From Flavobacterium sp. (lineage in GTDB: Bacteria > Bacteroidota > Bacteroidia > Flavobacteriales > Flavobacteriaceae), in the NCBI GenBank assembly GCA_018062725.1, contig JAGORP010000099.1, positions 1 through 7,575 on the forward strand: a stretch of DNA of 7,575 bases. The letters run 5' to 3'. This document shows, piece by piece, positions 1 through 6,685 of the stretch (positions within the stretch are counted from its first letter, which is position 1; every line of letters begins with the position of its first letter). Under the pieces are notes generated by a model. That model was given only the letters and a program-made list of their open reading frames with translations, had not been told where the DNA came from and made no database searches. The position numbers and the translations under genes were made by a program.

Positions 1-161
1 AAATGCAAAGCAAAGAATTGGCTGAAAAAATTGGTATAACTACTGCTAATTTATCCATTTTAAAGACAGGCAAAGCTAAAGGGATTCGGTTTGATACTCT
101 TGAAGCGATTTGTGAAGCATTGAGTTGTCAACCAGGAGACGTGTTAGAATACGTAAAATAA
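1..161 (+). CDS. Cro/C1-type HTH transcriptional regulator (YozG-like), 5' end cut by window
   Basis: Only the C-terminal 52 residues are visible, in the frame whose codons begin at position 3; the stop is TAA at 159-161. The segment reads as the core of a compact XRE-family helix-turn-helix: KELAEKIGIT (scaffold helix), then TANLSILKTGKAK (recognition helix and turn), then a third helix FDTLEAICEAL and the ending CQPGDVLEY. That ending is typical of the short (about 65-75 residue) YozG-type regulators. The ATG at 3-5 is probably an internal Met, because family members usually have about 15 residues before this point, so the true start lies outside the window. In other Bacteroidota and Firmicutes such genes often follow a DUF2975 membrane-protein gene; this predicts the unseen upstream neighbour and is inference. 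It should act as a small cytoplasmic DNA-binding regulator; its target is unknown. Confidence 0.85.
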   Translation, partial: MQSKELAEKIGITTANLSILKTGKAKGIRFDTLEAICEALSCQPGDVLEYVK

Positions 162-182
162 CAATTTAAATTTCTACTATTT

Positions 183-222
183 AAAAAAATCGGTTCTAAA
201 CCGACAGGGCTTTTTTTGCCCT
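183..222. terminator. Tandem hairpins after the HTH gene, probable terminator
   Basis: Two hairpins lie side by side. The first (190-204) pairs TCGGTT with AACCGA around a CTA loop. The second (206-222) pairs AGGGC with GCCCT around a loop of seven T. A run of seven A (183-189) precedes the first. Read on the minus strand, hairpin plus T7 is a textbook intrinsic terminator, yet no minus-strand gene ends here. Read on the plus strand, the T7 run follows the first hairpin only after a six-base gap, so termination of the HTH transcript is plausible but the structure is not ideal. The position between two plus-strand genes favours a terminator role. Confidence 0.5.
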
Positions 223-257
223 AATCGAAAATAATCATCAATTATAATTATCAAAAA

Positions 258-1133
258 ATGAACATTTTAACAATTAAAAATCTCACGAAAACCTATTTGA
301 ATGGTGTACAAGCGTTGAGTGCTATTTCGTTGAAAATCGAAAACGGAATGTTTGGGTTACTAGGTCCTAATGGTGCTGGAAAATCATCATTAATGCGAAC
401 TATTGTAGGTTTACAACCGGCAGATTCTGGAGAAATACTATTTAACGGAATTAATGCTCTAGAAAACCCAATGTGTATTAAAGAACAACTGGGATTCTTG
501 CCGCAAGATTTTGGAGTATATCCGAAGATTTCGGCTTACGATTTATTGAATCACATCGCCATTTTAAAGGGAGTTTCCAACACGATAGAGCGAAAAGAAC
601 AAATCGATTCGTTATTGGAAAAAGTAAATTTAGCTTCTCATAAAAACAAAGAAGTGTATACGTTTTCTGGTGGAATGCGTCAACGATTTGGCGTTGCGCA
701 AGCTTTATTGGGAAATCCTAAAATTATCATTGTAGACGAGCCCACTGCTGGTCTAGATCCTGAAGAACGTAATCGCTTTAATGGATTGCTTTCGGAAATT
801 GGTTCGGAACGCATTGTGATTCTTTCGACCCATTTAGTTGAAGATGTGCGTAATCTATGTTCGCAAATGGCCATTATGCAAAACGGGAAAGTATTATTGC
901 AAGGAAAACCGAACGATTTTGTAACCGAATTAAAAGGGAAAATTTGGCAAAAACAAATTGAAAAACAACAATTAGAAAAGTATTACACAAATTTCAACAT
1001 TATTGCGTCACATTATATTGGTGGAAAGCTGAATATTAAAGTGTTTTCCGATGAATTACTGCCTGATTTTGAAGTTGTCACACCAACTTTGGAAGAAGTG
1101 TATTTCAATACTTTAAATCAAATTAAATTATGA
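258..1133 (+). CDS. ABC transporter ATP-binding protein (ABC-2 exporter type)
   Basis: This 291-residue cytoplasmic ATPase should power the permease encoded immediately downstream. All nucleotide-binding motifs are present: Walker A GPNGAGKSS at about 36-44, Q-loop Gln83 (LPQDFG), signature FSGGMRQR at 136-143, Walker B IIIVDE at 156-161 with catalytic Glu161, D-loop GLDP at 165-168, and the H-switch STH ending at His192. About 75 residues after the last visible signature elements form a C-terminal extension of unassigned function, as in many ABC-2 ATPases. The ATG at 258 follows an A-rich leader (TCAAAAA), normal for this group, and the protein begins just before the first beta strand. Its stop overlaps the next start as ATGA (1130-1133), which implies translational coupling. 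No confident promoter was found in 205-257. Family assignment is firm; the substrate cannot be read from the sequence. Confidence 0.95.
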   Translation: MNILTIKNLTKTYLNGVQALSAISLKIENGMFGLLGPNGAGKSSLMRTIVGLQPADSGEILFNGINALENPMCIKEQLGFLPQDFGVYPKISAYDLLNHIAILKGVSNTIERKEQIDSLLEKVNLASHKNKEVYTFSGGMRQRFGVAQALLGNPKIIIVDEPTAGLDPEERNRFNGLLSEIGSERIVILSTHLVEDVRNLCSQMAIMQNGKVLLQGKPNDFVTELKGKIWQKQIEKQQLEKYYTNFNIIASHYIGGKLNIKVFSDELLPDFEVVTPTLEEVYFNTLNQIKL

Positions 1134-4100
1134 AAACAGTAATTTTATTTGATTTGAAATCGTATGGTAAAAACTGGCGATTTCTACTTTTAGTAGTGGC
1201 ATTAATCAGTTTTGGAATTTTTGCAGGTAGTAGTGCTCGTTTTACGTTAAGTGAGAATCTAGCCTATAATTCGCCGTATCAAGTAGCTTTTATTACTGGA
1301 TTTTTGAGTTTGACCAGTTTGTTTTTTGGGACAATTTTTTCAGCACAATTGGCCTTAAAAGAAATAGATTATAATCTGCATTTTATTTATTTTTCATTGC
1401 CCATTTCGAAAAAACAATTTCTTTGGAGTCGTTTTGTTTCCATTTTTATATTGAGTTTCGGATTTACAATGTTCTTAACCCTAAGTTTTTTTATTGGTCG
1501 TGAATTTGATTCTGAAGGAATGAAAAGTGTCAATTTTGCTCTTGTTTTTTACGTCATTCCAATACTTATTTTTACTGCCATCAATACTTTATTTGTCGTT
1601 GTAATTACAACTGTTGTTGCCTGGTTTACTAAAAACAAACTTTATGTATATGTAAGTGGATTAATGCTTTACATATTTTATATGGTGAGTTTATTGTTTT
1701 CTAGTTCGCCTTTTATGGCCAATCAGTTGCCACAATCTAAGCAAGCACAGATTATTTCAGCCATTTTGGATCCATTCGGATTGTCGGCATTTTTCAATCA
1801 AACAGCACATTTAACGATTGTACAACGAAATACTGAATGGGTTCCTCTAAGCGGAATTTTACTTGCCAATAGAATCGGAATTATAGTCCTCTCAATTTTA
1901 ATACTGATTTTGATCACCCAAAAATTCACGATTTCAAAAAAAAGGAAATCGTCTAAAGGAAATCAAGTTTCAAATGAAGTGACTTCTTGTCTTCCTTTTG
2001 CTTTCGTGACTACCCAAAATTCGATTGCCGTAAAAATGCAATCGCTTTTTTCATTTGTGAAAATGCATTGGATTTATGTCTTAAAAAGCATTCCGTTTGT
2101 GTTGATAATTTTGAGTTTACTTTTTGCCGTCGGAATGGAAATGTATGCCGAAATCGAAAAAGGCATTCGATTGCCTCAAAAATATGCGTCGTCAGGTTTA
2201 ATGGTGTCTACGATTATTCAAAATTTTTATGTTTTAGGCGCATTGGTTTTGGTTTTTTATGCAAACGATTTGTACTGGAGAAGTAAGATTTCAAATTTTC
2301 ATTATATCGAAGAAAGTACTACCAATTATACCTTGAAATTTTGGTCCATTTGGTTAACACTAATCATTTTGAGCATAGTATTTACAGTTGTTTTAATTCT
2401 GGAAGGAATTGTTTTTCAGTTGCTTTATAACCATCCAATAATCGAATGGGAGGTGTATGCGAAAACCTTTTTATTCACCACATTTCCTTTGATTTTGGTG
2501 AGTGGTTTTACATTGCTTATTCAAAAGTTTTTTAAAAGCAAGTATTTGTCATTAGCTACTTCTGGATTTTTTATTTTGCTGATGGCAACATCTCTTGGGA
2601 AGACAATAGTAAAATATCCATTGTTTAAATTCTTACAGACAATTTCTTTCGATTATAGCGATATGAATGGCTTTGGAAGTTATGAAAGTGCTTTTTTGCA
2701 ACGATTGTTCTTCGGATTTGTGATTCTTTTATTGCTGATGTATTGGATGCATCAACGTAGAAAAGCAATTAGAACATTTTGGTTTTGGATAATCGTATTT
2801 TTTAGTTTTGGTTTAGTGTCCTATTTAGGTCAGAATTTAATTTCAGAATACATTCCAAAAGACAGTAATATTTCGGAAATCAAACAAGTACATTACGAAA
2901 AGCAATTTCGAATTTTTCAAAGTAAGCCACAACCAAGCATTACCAATGTAACAACACGAGTAGATTTGTTTCCATCCCAAAACGCATATACTATCAAAGG
3001 GAATTATATTTTAGAAAACAAAACATACCAACCGATAACTGAAATCGTATTCAATTTTCCTGACGATTTTATCATTAAAAATGCCGTGTTGCATACTGAG
3101 AACGGACCTATTTTAGTTAAGAATCAATTTCAAATGATACACTTGAAAAAAGCCTTATTTCCAGAGCAAAAGCTAACATTCGATTTTGAATTAGCTTACT
3201 ATTGGAAACCTGTCAACGGACATCAATCATTTAATGCCATTGTCGAAAATGGAAGTTTTATGCGTATTAGTCGGTATTATCCTCAAATTGGATATATGGC
3301 TTCCCGTGAAATTGAAGAGGAAAATGTTCGAAAAAAATTTCGATTGGGCAAACGGACAGCTATAAAACCGCTAGAAGCTCCAAAAATACCCAACAATGAT
3401 TTTATTTCACTCGATATGATTGTTTCAACAGAAGCCAATCAAACGGTAATAGGAGTGGGCGAGTTGGTACAACATTGGAAGGAAAACAACCGAAATGTCT
3501 ATCAGTTTAAAATCGATGCTATACCGTTTCGTTTTGCCATTTCTTCGGGCCAATATGCGGTAAAAAAAGAAATGTATAAAGGCAAAAGGTTTGAAGTATA
3601 TTACCATCCAACACATCACGAAAATGTACCACACTTGCTTAAAAATGCTAAGCTTACAATGGATTATTGCGAAACTAATTTTGGAAAATATCCATTCAAA
3701 ACCATTCGATTTGCCGAAATTTCAAGTTTTACACAAGGATTTAATGCAACGGCCTATCCAGCCACGATTTATATGAATGAAAGTATGGCATTTCACAGCA
3801 ATATTTTGGCGGACAAAAAGCAAGATGTAATTAATGAATTGTCGGGACATGAATTGGCTCATTTGTGGTGGGGAAATTCTCAAATTGATCCCGATGAGCG
3901 AGTAGGTGATGTGATGCTCACAGAGACTTTAGCCATGTATACCGAATTGATGTTGCTCAAAAAAATGTATGGCAAACAAAAAACCGAAGAATACGTGGCC
4001 TTGCACCAAGATATATTTGAAAGTGAAAAAGGCTTCTCAGGAGATGTTCCTTTGATTAAGGTTACAGGTGAAAAAACACATATTTCTTATTCAAAAGGAG

Positions 4101-4285
4101 CAGTAAGTATGTATAATTTGAGTGAATTAATAGGGGAGGACAAGGTGAATTTGGCTTTACATGAATTTCTGGCTAAACATAAATATCCTGCTCCAAAACC
4201 TATTTCTACAGACTTTTTAAAGGAAGTATATCAAGTTGCTGATAAGAAGTATCATGAAAAGATTAAAGCTTTTTTTGAAAAATAG
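1130..4285 (+). CDS. ABC-2 permease fused to M1-family zinc metallopeptidase domain
   Basis: This is a 1051-residue membrane protein. By eye there are six hydrophobic segments in about residues 14-265, a basic linker (KKRKSSK, about 270-276), six more in about 315-542, and a thirteenth at about 549-570. This suggests two ABC-2 permease halves in one chain plus one helix that places the C-terminus outside the cytoplasm. Residues of about 590-820 look like a beta-rich M1 N-terminal domain. The catalytic part follows: HELAH at 907-911 with WWGN after it, third zinc ligand Glu932 in LTETLAMY, and the proton-donor Tyr987 in SYSKGA. The usual GxMEN exopeptidase motif is missing; the equivalent stretch is QGFNATAYPATIYMNE (869-884). 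HEXXH and the third ligand are separated by 20 residues rather than the usual 18. The chain stops soon after the thermolysin-like domain, with no room for the large helical C-terminal domain of classical aminopeptidases. It is coupled to the ATPase by ATGA overlap. Family members of this architecture occur in Bacteroidota annotations; the substrate is unknown, and true aminopeptidase activity is doubtful. Confidence 0.9.
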   Translation: MKTVILFDLKSYGKNWRFLLLVVALISFGIFAGSSARFTLSENLAYNSPYQVAFITGFLSLTSLFFGTIFSAQLALKEIDYNLHFIYFSLPISKKQFLWSRFVSIFILSFGFTMFLTLSFFIGREFDSEGMKSVNFALVFYVIPILIFTAINTLFVVVITTVVAWFTKNKLYVYVSGLMLYIFYMVSLLFSSSPFMANQLPQSKQAQIISAILDPFGLSAFFNQTAHLTIVQRNTEWVPLSGILLANRIGIIVLSILILILITQKFTISKKRKSSKGNQVSNEVTSCLPFAFVTTQNSIAVKMQSLFSFVKMHWIYVLKSIPFVLIILSLLFAVGMEMYAEIEKGIRLPQKYASSGLMVSTIIQNFYVLGALVLVFYANDLYWRSKISNFHYIEESTTNYTLKFWSIWLTLIILSIVFTVVLILEGIVFQLLYNHPIIEWEVYAKTFLFTTFPLILVSGFTLLIQKFFKSKYLSLATSGFFILLMATSLGKTIVKYPLFKFLQTISFDYSDMNGFGSYESAFLQRLFFGFVILLLLMYWMHQRRKAIRTFWFWIIVFFSFGLVSYLGQNLISEYIPKDSNISEIKQVHYEKQFRIFQSKPQPSITNVTTRVDLFPSQNAYTIKGNYILENKTYQPITEIVFNFPDDFIIKNAVLHTENGPILVKNQFQMIHLKKALFPEQKLTFDFELAYYWKPVNGHQSFNAIVENGSFMRISRYYPQIGYMASREIEEENVRKKFRLGKRTAIKPLEAPKIPNNDFISLDMIVSTEANQTVIGVGELVQHWKENNRNVYQFKIDAIPFRFAISSGQYAVKKEMYKGKRFEVYYHPTHHENVPHLLKNAKLTMDYCETNFGKYPFKTIRFAEISSFTQGFNATAYPATIYMNESMAFHSNILADKKQDVINELSGHELAHLWWGNSQIDPDERVGDVMLTETLAMYTELMLLKKMYGKQKTEEYVALHQDIFESEKGFSGDVPLIKVTGEKTHISYSKGAVSMYNLSELIGEDKVNLALHEFLAKHKYPAPKPISTDFLKEVYQVADKKYHEKIKAFFEK

Positions 4286-4293
4286 CAATCAAT

Positions 4294-4321
4294 AAAAAGC
4301 CACGCTATGCGTGGCTTTTTT
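4294..4321. terminator. Bidirectional intrinsic terminator between convergent operons
   Basis: A perfect seven-pair stem, GCCACGC (4299-4305) with GCGTGGC (4309-4315) around a TAT loop, is flanked by A5 on the left and T6 on the right. It therefore has a U-tract in both orientations. It lies 8 bases after the permease-peptidase stop and 22 bases after the stop of the minus-strand YceI gene, so it can end both transcripts. Confidence 0.92.
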
Positions 4322-4343
4322 CTTTGAAATAAATCGGTTTTGA

Positions 4344-4913
4344 TTAGTATTTCAATTGTACTTTTAATTCAAATTCATCATCAATTGCTTTGTCAGCTAA
4401 AGCTCCAAAGTTTTTAGAAGCATATTTGATGTCGTATTTTGTTCTATCAATCATTAATGTAGCATTGGCAACCCCTTTGTTTGCAACAATGTCAAAAGTA
4501 ACAGGAGCAGTAATTCCTTTGATTGTTAAATCAGCTTCAACAGTATAAGTGTTTGCCGCTTTTTTTGCACCAATTTTTTTGAAAACTAAAGTTGACGTTG
4601 GGAATTTTTCAACACCAAAGAAATCATCCGCTTTCAAGTGTCCGTCTAATTTACCTTTCCATTCACCTTCTAAATCAGTAGTGTTAATTGAAGTCATATC
4701 AACGGTAAAGTTACCACCTGCTAATTTTTTACCTTTGAAGATTAAAGTTCCTTCTTTCAAATTGATATCTCCATTGTGTTGTCCACCCACTTTTTTCGCT
4801 AACCAAAGTACTTTACTTTTTGAAGCGTCTACTTTTGTAGCTGTTTGAGCCGTTGCCGTTAATGTTCCTAAGGCTACTACTAATGCTAATGCAATTGATT
4901 TTAAATTTTTCAT
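4344..4913 (-). CDS. YceI family secreted lipid-binding protein
   Basis: The 189-residue product has a Sec signal peptide (basic MKNLK, hydrophobic core to about residue 18, cleavage likely after ATA at 20-22). The mature part follows the YceI lipocalin-like pattern: an opening strand with KVLWLAKKVGGQHNG (about 34-48), alternating strands such as GGNFTVDMTSI, the segment DDFFGVEKFPTS, and the late strand pair around TIKGITAPVTFDI. Length is typical for the family. Known YceI-like proteins form a beta barrel holding a polyisoprenoid or amphiphilic ligand in the periplasm; the exact ligand here is unknown. It is the last gene of the minus-strand operon, 24 bases after the nitroreductase stop, with an A-rich leader before ATG. 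No internal promoter was recognised, so it is probably cotranscribed with the upstream pair and terminated at 4294-4321. Confidence 0.94.
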   Translation of the reverse strand: MKNLKSIALALVVALGTLTATAQTATKVDASKSKVLWLAKKVGGQHNGDINLKEGTLIFKGKKLAGGNFTVDMTSINTTDLEGEWKGKLDGHLKADDFFGVEKFPTSTLVFKKIGAKKAANTYTVEADLTIKGITAPVTFDIVANKGVANATLMIDRTKYDIKYASKNFGALADKAIDDEFELKVQLKY

Positions 4914-4937
4914 TTTTAAATTTGTTTTAATTAATAA

Positions 4938-5570
4938 TTATAGATTGATAAATAATTCTTCTTTTGATTTGCGTACTTTTTTGTTGAATTGCGTACTGTC
5001 TTCTTCATGACGGTAACCTACCGTTGCAATTAAAGCGGCGTTTAATCCTTTTTCTGTTAAACCCAAGATTTCGTTTACTTTTTCTGGCTCAAAACCTTCC
5101 ATTGGAGTGGCATCAATTTTTAATTCCGCTGCAGCATTAAGTAAATTTCCTAAAGCTAAATAGGTTTGTTTGGCCGTCCAAGTGTTTTTAATGTTTTCTG
5201 GTAAGGAAGCAATTTTAGATTTCATAAAATCTCCATAACCGGCAATATTTTCAACAGGAATTCCTCTTGTTTCAGCAATTTGCTCTATGTATTGGTCAAT
5301 TTCATTTTCGCCTAAATTTGTCATATTTGCAAATACAAATAAGTGAGAGGATTCTACTATTTGCGATTGTCCCCAAGCTGCTGGTTGTATTTTTGCTCTT
5401 AGTTCGGGGTTTTCAATGATTAAAACCTTGTAAGGCTGTAATCCATAAGAAGAAGAGCTTAAACGTATTGCTTCTTTTAAAATTTCTAAATCTTCTGAAG
5501 CTATTTTTTTTGTAGCATCAAATTTTTTGGTGGCATATCGCCAATTCTGATTTTCTATAAATTTACTCAT
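4938..5570 (-). CDS. NAD(P)H-dependent nitroreductase, NfsB-like flavoprotein
   Basis: The 210-residue protein matches the FMN-dependent nitroreductase fold along its whole length. Visible family features are the N-terminal phosphate-binding RYATKKFD (11-18, like RHSTKAFD in E. coli NfsB), the SSSSYGLQPYKVLI segment (about 38-51), the helix WTAKQTYLALGNLL, the FMN-contacting PMEGFEPE (156-163, equivalent to PIEGFD of NfsB) and the C-terminal KSK (201-203), matching the KSR of NfsB. These motifs were compared from memory rather than aligned. Such enzymes are cytoplasmic homodimers that reduce quinones, nitroaromatics or other electrophiles with NAD(P)H. Four bases separate it from the marR-type stop, so the two are almost certainly cotranscribed. 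The position under a MarR regulator fits a role in electrophile or quinone detoxification; the natural substrate is not shown. Confidence 0.93.
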   Translation of the reverse strand: MSKFIENQNWRYATKKFDATKKIASEDLEILKEAIRLSSSSYGLQPYKVLIIENPELRAKIQPAAWGQSQIVESSHLFVFANMTNLGENEIDQYIEQIAETRGIPVENIAGYGDFMKSKIASLPENIKNTWTAKQTYLALGNLLNAAAELKIDATPMEGFEPEKVNEILGLTEKGLNAALIATVGYRHEEDSTQFNKKVRKSKEELFINL

Positions 5571-5574
5571 AATA

Positions 5575-6027
5575 TTAACTTCTGTATTTTTCTAATAATT
5601 CATTTAATAACTGCAATTCTGATGCCGAAAATTTCTTTGCAAAAGAGTTTTCATGTTCGATAACAACTGGATCTAATTGAGCTAACACTTCTAATCCTTT
5701 GTTGGTAATTGTAATTTCCATTTTGCGACGATTATCAGGACAAACTTTTCTGCAAACCAACTCCTTTGCTAATAATTTATCTACTAATCGAGTAGTGTTA
5801 CTTGTTCTCGCAATCATTCGCTCCTGTATGCAAGCCATATTGGCTGGCTTTCCCTTTTGGCCCCTTAATATTCTTAGTACATTGTATTGTTCGCTTGATA
5901 AGTCGAAGGGCTTTAGAACTTCCAAAAATTTATCACCCACCATATTTCTAGTAAATGATAAGTTGAGCAATACTTTTTTCGCTAAGGATAATTCAACTGT
6001 ACTTTTTATTTCTTCTTCAATTTTCAT
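5575..6027 (-). CDS. MarR-family transcriptional regulator
   Basis: From the ATG at 6025-6027 the product has 150 residues, the usual MarR size. It shows an N-terminal dimerisation helix (about 4-38), LSSEQYNVLRILRG (43-56), the winged helix with recognition helix near RTSNTTRLVDKLLAKE (74-89), and a wing carrying the conserved DNRRKMEITIT (98-108), followed by GLEVL and a C-terminal dimer helix. The open frame extends 18 codons further, to an ATG at 6081, but that start would put coding sequence over the promoter and both palindromes, and the extra residues do not look like MarR, so 6027 was chosen. Three cysteines (66, 92, 96) lie in or near the DNA-binding domain and could sense thiol-reactive compounds; this is inference. 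It leads the operon with the nitroreductase and YceI genes and probably represses itself through the two palindromes upstream. Confidence 0.93.
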   Translation of the reverse strand: MKIEEEIKSTVELSLAKKVLLNLSFTRNMVGDKFLEVLKPFDLSSEQYNVLRILRGQKGKPANMACIQERMIARTSNTTRLVDKLLAKELVCRKVCPDNRRKMEITITNKGLEVLAQLDPVVIEHENSFAKKFSASELQLLNELLEKYRS

Positions 6028-6036
6028 CTTTATGAA

Positions 6037-6052
6037 ATTTGTATGTACAAAT
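6037..6052. promoter_or_regulatory. Proximal operator palindrome for the MarR-family regulator
   Basis: ATTTGTATGTACAAAT has perfect 7-base arms (ATTTGTA / TACAAAT) around a central TG. It starts 10 bases upstream of the marR-type start codon and overlaps the candidate -7 box, as expected for an autorepressing MarR dimer. It differs at one base from the second copy at 6068-6083. Binding by this regulator is inferred from position and symmetry. Confidence 0.78.
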
Positions 6053-6081
6053 GTATAACTATTTTTTATTTGTATATACAA
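6048..6081 (-). promoter_or_regulatory. Candidate Bacteroidota-type promoter of the marR-nitroreductase-yceI operon
   Basis: Read on the minus strand, TACATTTG (complement of 6048-6055) fits the -7 consensus TAnnTTTG. A TTG (complement of 6079-6081) lies 23 bases upstream, near the long end of the known spacing range for the -33 element. A transcription start near 6041 would give a leader of about 14 bases. The -7 box lies partly in the proximal palindrome and the TTG inside the distal one. Confidence 0.55.
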
Positions 6082-6083
6082 AT
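6068..6083. promoter_or_regulatory. Distal operator palindrome for the MarR-family regulator
   Basis: ATTTGTATATACAAAT is a perfect 16-base palindrome. Its centre is 31 bp, about three helical turns, from that of the proximal copy, so two bound dimers would sit on the same DNA face. With the following GT the two copies form an 18-base direct repeat with one mismatch. It lies between the divergent genes, 75 bases before the TlpA-like start, so it could also affect that operon; this is inference. Confidence 0.78.
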
Positions 6084-6158
6084 GTCTATTAAATTTTTGT
6101 TAATATTTATTTTTAAGGAAAAAAGAATGGTTATTTTTAAAGTAAATTTTATACAATT

Positions 6159-6680
6159 ATGAAAGGTCTAGTTCTGATTTTAGTACTGTTTTCGACTGTT
6201 GTGTTGGGTCAAACGAATAAAAACAACTGGTTACCCATTAAAAAATATAATTCCAATGGCGTTGAAATAAATTCTTATGATTTTAAAAATTTCGAAGGGT
6301 TTTTGAATGTAAAAGATGGCAATACCTACGTAATTAATTTTTGGGCGACTTGGTGTTTGCCTTGCGTAAAAGAACTTCCTTATTTTGAAAAATTAAACCA
6401 ACAGTATAAAAATAAAGGGGTTAAGGTAATTTTAGTCAGTTTGGATATGCCCAAAAAAATTGAATCAAATTTAATTCCGTTTATTATTAAGAAGAAATTA
6501 CAGTCGGAAGTCATTCATTTGGATGATCCCGATGCCAATACTTGGATTGAAAAAGTGGCCAAAAACTGGTCAGGATCTATTCCGGCTACAATAATGTATT
6601 CTGCTTCTGAGCGTAAATTTTACGAACGCACTTTTACCTATGAAGAATTAGAAAATGAATTAAAAACAATTTTAAAATAA
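6159..6680 (+). CDS. TlpA-like exported thioredoxin-fold disulfide reductase
   Basis: The 173-residue product starts with a short signal peptide (MKGLVLILVLFSTVVLGQ, cleavage likely near 17-18). A TlpA/ResA-type thioredoxin domain follows, with strand YVINFWATWC, the active site C66-L-P-C69, helix VKELPYFEKLNQQY, the strand VKVILVSLD (88-96) and the cis-proline loop SIPAT with Pro142. Proteins of this type work outside the cytoplasm, reducing or exchanging disulfides in envelope proteins, for example in cytochrome c maturation or oxidative stress; no partner is encoded in view except the next redox genes. The chosen ATG is preceded by an AT-rich leader and gives a complete signal peptide. Only 5 bases separate its stop from the next gene, so they are probably cotranscribed. 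A weak TATTTTTA at 6132-6139 could be a -7 element, but no well-spaced TTG supports it. Confidence 0.9.
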   Translation: MKGLVLILVLFSTVVLGQTNKNNWLPIKKYNSNGVEINSYDFKNFEGFLNVKDGNTYVINFWATWCLPCVKELPYFEKLNQQYKNKGVKVILVSLDMPKKIESNLIPFIIKKKLQSEVIHLDDPDANTWIEKVAKNWSGSIPATIMYSASERKFYERTFTYEELENELKTILK

Positions 6681-6685
6681 AAACT

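Noticed and set aside
243..250. TATAATTA as a promoter element for the ABC operon
   Set aside because: It matches a generic TATA-like string but not TAnnTTTG, and AT-rich spacers produce such strings often.
680..874. Minus-strand frame of 64 codons opposite the ATPase gene
   Set aside because: Antisense to the signature and Walker B region; the long open frame reflects codon bias of the real gene.
1987..2286. Plus-strand frame of 99 codons inside the permease gene
   Set aside because: It is a cysteine- and arginine-rich out-of-frame reading of a continuous, clearly real membrane-protein gene, with no recognisable domain.
4549..4848. Plus-strand frame opposite the YceI gene
   Set aside because: Antisense shadow of a well-defined YceI protein; the translation has no coherent motif.
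6028..6081. Upstream ATG at 6081 as the start of the MarR-family gene
   Set aside because: It would add 18 residues that do not resemble MarR N-termini and would place the promoter and most or all of both palindromes inside the coding region; the ATG at 6027 gives normal length.
6132..6139. TATTTTTA as the -7 box of the TlpA-like gene
   Set aside because: The last base deviates from TAnnTTTG and the nearest upstream TTG (6097-6099) is 32 bases away, too far for the usual spacing.
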